From assembly GCA_013433145.1 (NCBI GenBank), contig CM024190.1:6920120-6984119 (forward strand): DNA of 64,000 nucleotides, read 5' to 3'. The translations under genes and the position numbers were made by a program. Shown piece after piece: positions 58,892 through 64,000 of the stretch. Positions within the stretch are counted from its first letter, which is position 1; each line of letters begins with the position of its first letter. The stretch is from Ascaris suum. Lineage: Eukaryota; Nematoda; Chromadorea; Rhabditida; Ascarididae. Below the pieces are notes generated by a model, which was not told the DNA's origin, made no database searches, and was given only the letters and a program-made list of their open reading frames with translations.

Positions 58892-61800
58892 CTAGAACAA
58901 GAGATAGCAGTTCTTAGCCATCATTCATAGTGCATGATGAGTTTTACACACGCGGTTTCATGTTCATTTTAAGCCACCTCAACATAAACGCTAGAAACCC
59001 CCTAGGCTATTACGTATAAACGGAAATGTTCATCTCAATAAATGTACTCATAAAATAAAATACGGAATGAAAAATGAAATATTTTTTGGAAGAACACTAA
59101 AATGAAAGCAGAATAAATAGCGCAAGAATTGCGTAAAACTCGGCAATCCCGCCCTCGTGGCCATCTACAAAATTCCTCGCCTTCCACTTACACGGGCTCT
59201 CGCCGAGCACGAGCACCTCTTACTCTCCATCAACTCCAAGAGTTTTTCCTCACACTTTACATCACTGCACTCTCACAAACATCGCTTTCTCTTCATATGC
59301 CACACTACGTCTCGATTTCATTGCACAAGAACACCGTAGCGCTCCAATGAACGTGAACATCTAAACGATTTGAAATGCTCTTCTATTGCAACTCTTTATC
59401 AAAAGCATCCCAGAGTATACGCCATAAATAAGATTGCATCTCAAAAAACATTATCTGATTTCCATGTCACCACCAGAATGACCTGTAGAACATTGCAGGT
59501 GAACATGCTTCAGTCAGTTGAAATCTCTAAATACTTTTTAGACGGTCATTTACTTGATTACTGAATGTAGTGAAAGAGACCAACTCAGCAAATAATTTAA
59601 GCCACCCTCAAATCGTGTGTTGATGGAACTAACTAGTATTGTAAGCTGATCCTGTCGAAAGCAAGAACAACCGGTACTTACATATTAGTCGATACTCCTG
59701 TCACGCAATAATTCGAAGCGAGGAGATGACATCGCTTTGCGAACAGGAAGGGAGTTGTCGGTGGCAAAGAATCGAAACGAGACAAGCAAAAGCACTTTTG
59801 AAACAGCAAAACTACCGGAAAACTCAGAGATCGCTTTCAAGCATTTCCGGCTTTCATTGACGGCTATAGTTCTTTAAATTTAAAAATTAAAAGCTGATGT
59901 CGGAGACCGTATAATGATGAAAGGTTGTTAGAGAGTATTTGAGGATGGTATAAGCGGAAAGAGAAAACTCGAGCTCGAACTCGAAAACTCGAAAAATATC
60001 CCGACAGCAATGTAGCACTAGCGAATGCTGCTCTATTCACCTTGTCGGAATGCTCATATAAAGGCTGCGGAATTATTTTATCCCTCCAGGAATTACCTTA
60101 GAGCTTGAATATTTCCCGTTTAATTAAGAGTCCAGAATATTTGAATGGCTCAAGATTTGTGATCTTGAGCCATTCCAACTGCAAATTTCCGGCTGTCCCC
60201 CTATCGTAATCTAGCCAGCGTGACCTTTATACCTATAGGTCGCACTTGACAAGGAAAATACGGTAACAACTTTTGCTTAAAATCGTTTGTATCCGGATTA
60301 CACTACTTAAAAACTATGCCCATCAAATAATCAGTCTTGCTTTGCGGATTGAACGCTCCGAAATATTTTGCTGACTGGGTCCATTAAAAATAGAGCAGCC
60401 ATCTATATCGTGCTATTAACTCTTATTCGCGCAAATATAACTGTTATATTGTTGATAGTAATGGTAAATACCAACAATTACCTTCATAGCATTTGCAATT
60501 GTCTCCTTCCATAGAGTTTAGATTAGCAAAGAGCGCTCTAGAAACCATGCATCATACAAATGCTGCACTGATATTTCGATAGTTTTATTCATATGAATAT
60601 CGTTTTATGAATATAGGTAAACAGACAGGTGACGATCCCGATCAATCACTACCTGATATCGGCGACATCATCGACGTGGACAATTTTCAACTTCTCATCG
60701 AAAAGAGATCATTTATACGACTGCTAATATTTCGAGATAATTTGTTTCATATATTTCGATACCGGAAGTAGTGTATGACTGTGTTCAAGGTAACATAACA
60801 TATTCGACAAGCCAATTAGTAAGGATAGGTATGCTTATAGCTCTATGGCTATGCTGAAAAGACCTATTGTTGCTATTAGCACAGCACTGCTCCACTTAGA
60901 AACTAGTGCAGCGATCGCATCCATCAATATTATAACGCTACTATTGAAGAACGCACGTACACACGAAATAACTCTCTAATTGCCATTTGTCACTGATGAT
61001 CAACGGTAAATCATTGCTTGCATACTTTCCCCACATACACACATATGAAGTATGGTAAAGAGTAAGGAATGAGGTAAATTTCACTCATTGCGAGAACGAA
61101 AATATATGAGGTGTGCTTATTTTTAAGAATATAAAATAGGTGAATAAATAATGCTCCAAATGTTGCTATTTCCGTTTTTCTATTGCGATTGAATTATCAC
61201 ATTTGATTAGTGGAAACGTTGCGATGTGATACTAGCGTTCTCATTATCTATTGTGGAATTTACTTGTGGCATGACGTAACGACGTGAGAAAAAAATTGAC
61301 GATTATGACGAGATGCATCTAACGTCCTGAATGTTGAAATTCTCTTCTTGAAGTGCTGAATTTTTTAAAAATTTCAATCATGCAAATGGGGAGCGTCGAA
61401 ATCTATCGAATATATAACAATGGGAGAATTTATTTCCACTCTAATAGTTAACATTTAGGTGATGGCTCATATTCGTGTATGCTTACGAGTGATAAAAATT
61501 CAATACAGCAATGTTCGAAGTACGAGAAAATTCGGATTGAAGAGGCGTGAGCTTTATCTCTATATTCGCATAAACGAATTACGAAAGTGGAGAAAATAGG
61601 CTGTAACAATTTTACACAACACTATAATTTACAAAGTAAAACACACAATGATGCAAGTTACAAAGTCAAACAATGCCATCCGAAAAAAAGAGAAATTATT
61701 ATTGATGTTTCAATTTAGCACCTAAACATCGAAAAGGAAGAGCGCTAAGTCGAGCAATTTTCGACTGAATATGACGACATAAATACGAGCATAAGGCTGA

Positions 61801-64000
61801 AATTGTGAAAATGGCTGATTGGAGTCAAATGAAGCAAGACGACTCCACGTTGCAGTCCTCGGAGTTGGCCATATCGCTGCATTAATGGCCATGCGATTAT
61901 ACTGTTGTACCACCCAACAGCTACCATTTAAGTACAATGACCCTTGTTGGACTAGCAATATATCACTGCAGTCAGATCAACGATATAAGGCATCCATTCG
62001 ATCACTACCATCGTCCACCTGTTGCTGCCGCATTTGCTAAGAGCGGATCTACGAACACAATTGATGACCTACGAGCACGCAGCCGAAGACAGCAGACGCA
62101 TATGGAAGTGTGGAACCAAACTCGGCTTTTGCACACGAGAGGCATTACGTTCGCTTAAGTGGATTCTTAAGAACTTTGTTTGTGGTAAGTTTAGATAGCC
62201 CGAGGCAATGTACGAGTAAACACCTTCTAAGGTAGCCAGCTCTGGAGCAATACGATGGACACAGCCGCAAAGTTCATTGACGCTGTTAGTGACAAGCTAG
62301 TGACTACTAGTAGGAAAGCATTTCAAAATTAAGCTACAACGAAACAAATATGCCATTTCATCAAAGTAAAAGAGAAAATGTGGCAGGTTAGGCGTGTGGC
62401 GCATCCGATAGGCGACGGTAAGATACCGAATGTTTGGGGGAATTGTTACGCTATGATCGAAGCAGCAGTCGAGAGCGCTGTTTTCGTCGTTACCATGGCA
62501 TCTAACATGTCCGCTAGCATCTTACCTTTGCAATATTCTGCCTCACAAGCGCACATCATAACCCCAAATACATTTATGCATTATCCATGAGTATATTAGG
62601 AAAAACACGGCACTGCAACAACCTCATCCCTTCTTCTCCTCACCTCCTCACTTCCTCCTCACAACAACACATTTCCTCCTCGTCCACCTGATTTATTCGT
62701 GCTCAGGTGTGTAAAAATGTAGGTGTGTCAAAAATTGCACAAACCATATAAACAATAATTTGTGTTCAAAATCTATAAGATAAAAGCGACCATTCAGTAA
62801 TATCCGCTGTCAATTTTCGTCGCTATTTGTGGAGCCGTTTATTGCTTCAATGAGCCTTTCATTGTTTCATCATTTTCATAACGGATTTGTTGCATCCGTT
62901 GTGGAAATTTTATTTCAAATGTATAATATTGCACAAAGTTAGCAGGAAAAACTGGTCTCTATATAAGAGTATTACTGATTAAAAATACCTGAACTAAACT
63001 CTCGTTGAAATATAGACGAACTGATGCGAAATATTTGTTGAAATTGCGAAGGATTCAAATGAGTCACCACTTAGTGATGGCCTGTTTAAGTTCTAGCTGT
63101 TAAGAGGGAAAATAGTCATCACTAAGACTTTTTACTGCCCTACTTAAGTTCTACCAAGGAATGAGCTCAATTCGACTCATATTTATGTCTCAAGATCGTT
63201 TGAGGTTTCTCATAAATTCTATTCGAAACTATTTTAGGCTATATCCTCTTGAAATTGAAAGGAAGTTCGCAAATTGAATTAATATGCTGAATTCATTTGC
63301 TTTCCGCATTGTAGGCATTTGAAATTCTTTACCAATGTCATGTGGTTATGGTTTATAATTTACCGTATTTTATGCAATGCTACGGACGGTTATCTGCAAT
63401 GTCCATTGCTCGCCGGCTGTAAATACTTGACCGCTTTATTCTCGCATATGGATTCTCGCGTTCCTATATGTCTTCATTCTTAATGATTTTTGGTCCTCTT
63501 TGAACTTCATTTTGCGTTTTAAACAAATGTCTGTTTGCTCGATCTATGATTGCGGTTTTTTGTTCTTTCTTCGTATATTTATTTTAATAGATACATGTTT
63601 TCATGATTTCTTCACTGTAAAACAAATAGGTTTTTGTTTGTTGGAAAGTGGAGAGAGAAAGTTGCAATAGCGATCAAAGAGAAAATGGTTTTATATAAAT
63701 AATGAAGATATCGTTTTCTCTTTAACACGATGCTAGCAGTGGACGTTGGCGATCCGCTCCTTACTAGTATCAATCATCAATTTACCACAAAGACAGACAC
63801 ATAAATAAATGCACAACGAGTTAAACTTAAGGTGCACTTTTGTGAGTGTAAATTCTTCACTAATGCTCTCAGGATGCGCCTCGACCGGTGAATGAGTAAG
63901 ATGTCACCAGTGTCGCGATGAAGACTAAGTGTATGTTGCAACGTGCATTCCTTATCCCTGATTAAGATCGCATCATATCGTGAAAGTTAGTCCAGCCAAA
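58892..64000. other. no supported gene; one short hairpin
   Basis: Several overlapping short plus frames at 59129-59350 and frames on both strands at 61722-62158 are open in more than one reading frame, so coding strand and frame cannot be chosen. From 62.6 kb to the end the sequence is AT-rich with frequent stops. I see no tRNA, repeat array or transposon motif. Confidence 0.4.
60143..60175. other. perfect 14-bp stem with 5-nt loop
   Basis: GAATGGCTCAAGAT pairs with its exact inverse complement across the loop TTGTG. It lies in DNA without a recognised gene. Possible meanings include a small transposon footprint, a structured RNA element or a palindromic binding site; nothing nearby decides. 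Confidence 0.6.

Noticed and set aside
59117..59350. Coding-like plus-strand exon (two overlapping frames)
   Set aside because: Both frames are open and protein-like but neither has a credible acceptor, so no frame can be supported.
61722..62158. Overlapping open frames on both strands, possible decayed gene or transposon
   Set aside because: No motif recognised and no consistent frame; left as unexplained sequence.

Overview
This window looks like nuclear DNA from a nematode. It is AT-rich with long introns. Most splice acceptors have the short TTTNAG form. The one gene I can identify with certainty opens 11 nt after a TTTCCAG acceptor, as expected for spliced-leader trans-splicing. Three long (TA)n microsatellites and a decayed CR1/jockey-type LINE fit this. 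I cannot name the species; kilobase introns suggest a strongylid-like rhabditid more than a compact genome such as C. elegans.

The anchor is a complete macoilin gene (maco-1/TMEM57 family) on the minus strand, 50882 to 30669. I rebuilt 16 coding exons by matching splice phases and homology; they give a continuous 991-codon frame plus stop. The N-terminal membrane exons lie at 47-51 kb, a Ser/Asn-rich linker at 38-43 kb, the coiled-coil exons at 33-37.5 kb and the Gly/Ala/Ser-rich tail at 30.7-31.6 kb. Macoilin is an endoplasmic-reticulum membrane protein of neurons that tunes excitability.

On the plus strand, 18.9-24.7 kb holds the 3' part of an unrecognised Ser/Pro/Asn-rich gene. Six or seven phase-compatible exons end at a stop with AATAAA 28 nt later. 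Between it and maco-1 (25-28.3 kb) are several short candidate coding pieces on both strands: a two-exon minus-strand gene at 27.3-26.8 kb, a 109-codon minus-strand frame at 25.7-26.1 kb, and a 129-codon plus-strand frame at 27.9-28.3 kb. The left 18 kb is mostly gene-poor: a LINE remnant at 6.6-7.9 kb, TA repeats, and weak candidate exons at 11.8-12.2 and 17.4-17.5 kb. Right of maco-1, 51-64 kb holds two well-bounded minus-strand candidate exons (54.5 and 58.6-58.9 kb), an inverted-repeat element at 53.9-54.1 kb, and otherwise nothing I can support.

I found no operon, CRISPR array, rRNA or convincing tRNA, and no clear new biological system. The most unusual items are a roughly 60-residue Ser/Gly-rich insertion in the conserved membrane part of macoilin, long G-runs in its pre-mRNA (one just past a splice donor), a miRNA-like hairpin in one of its introns, and repeated use of AAG acceptors. 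Candidate genes other than macoilin rest on open frames and splice phases only; no homology search was possible.
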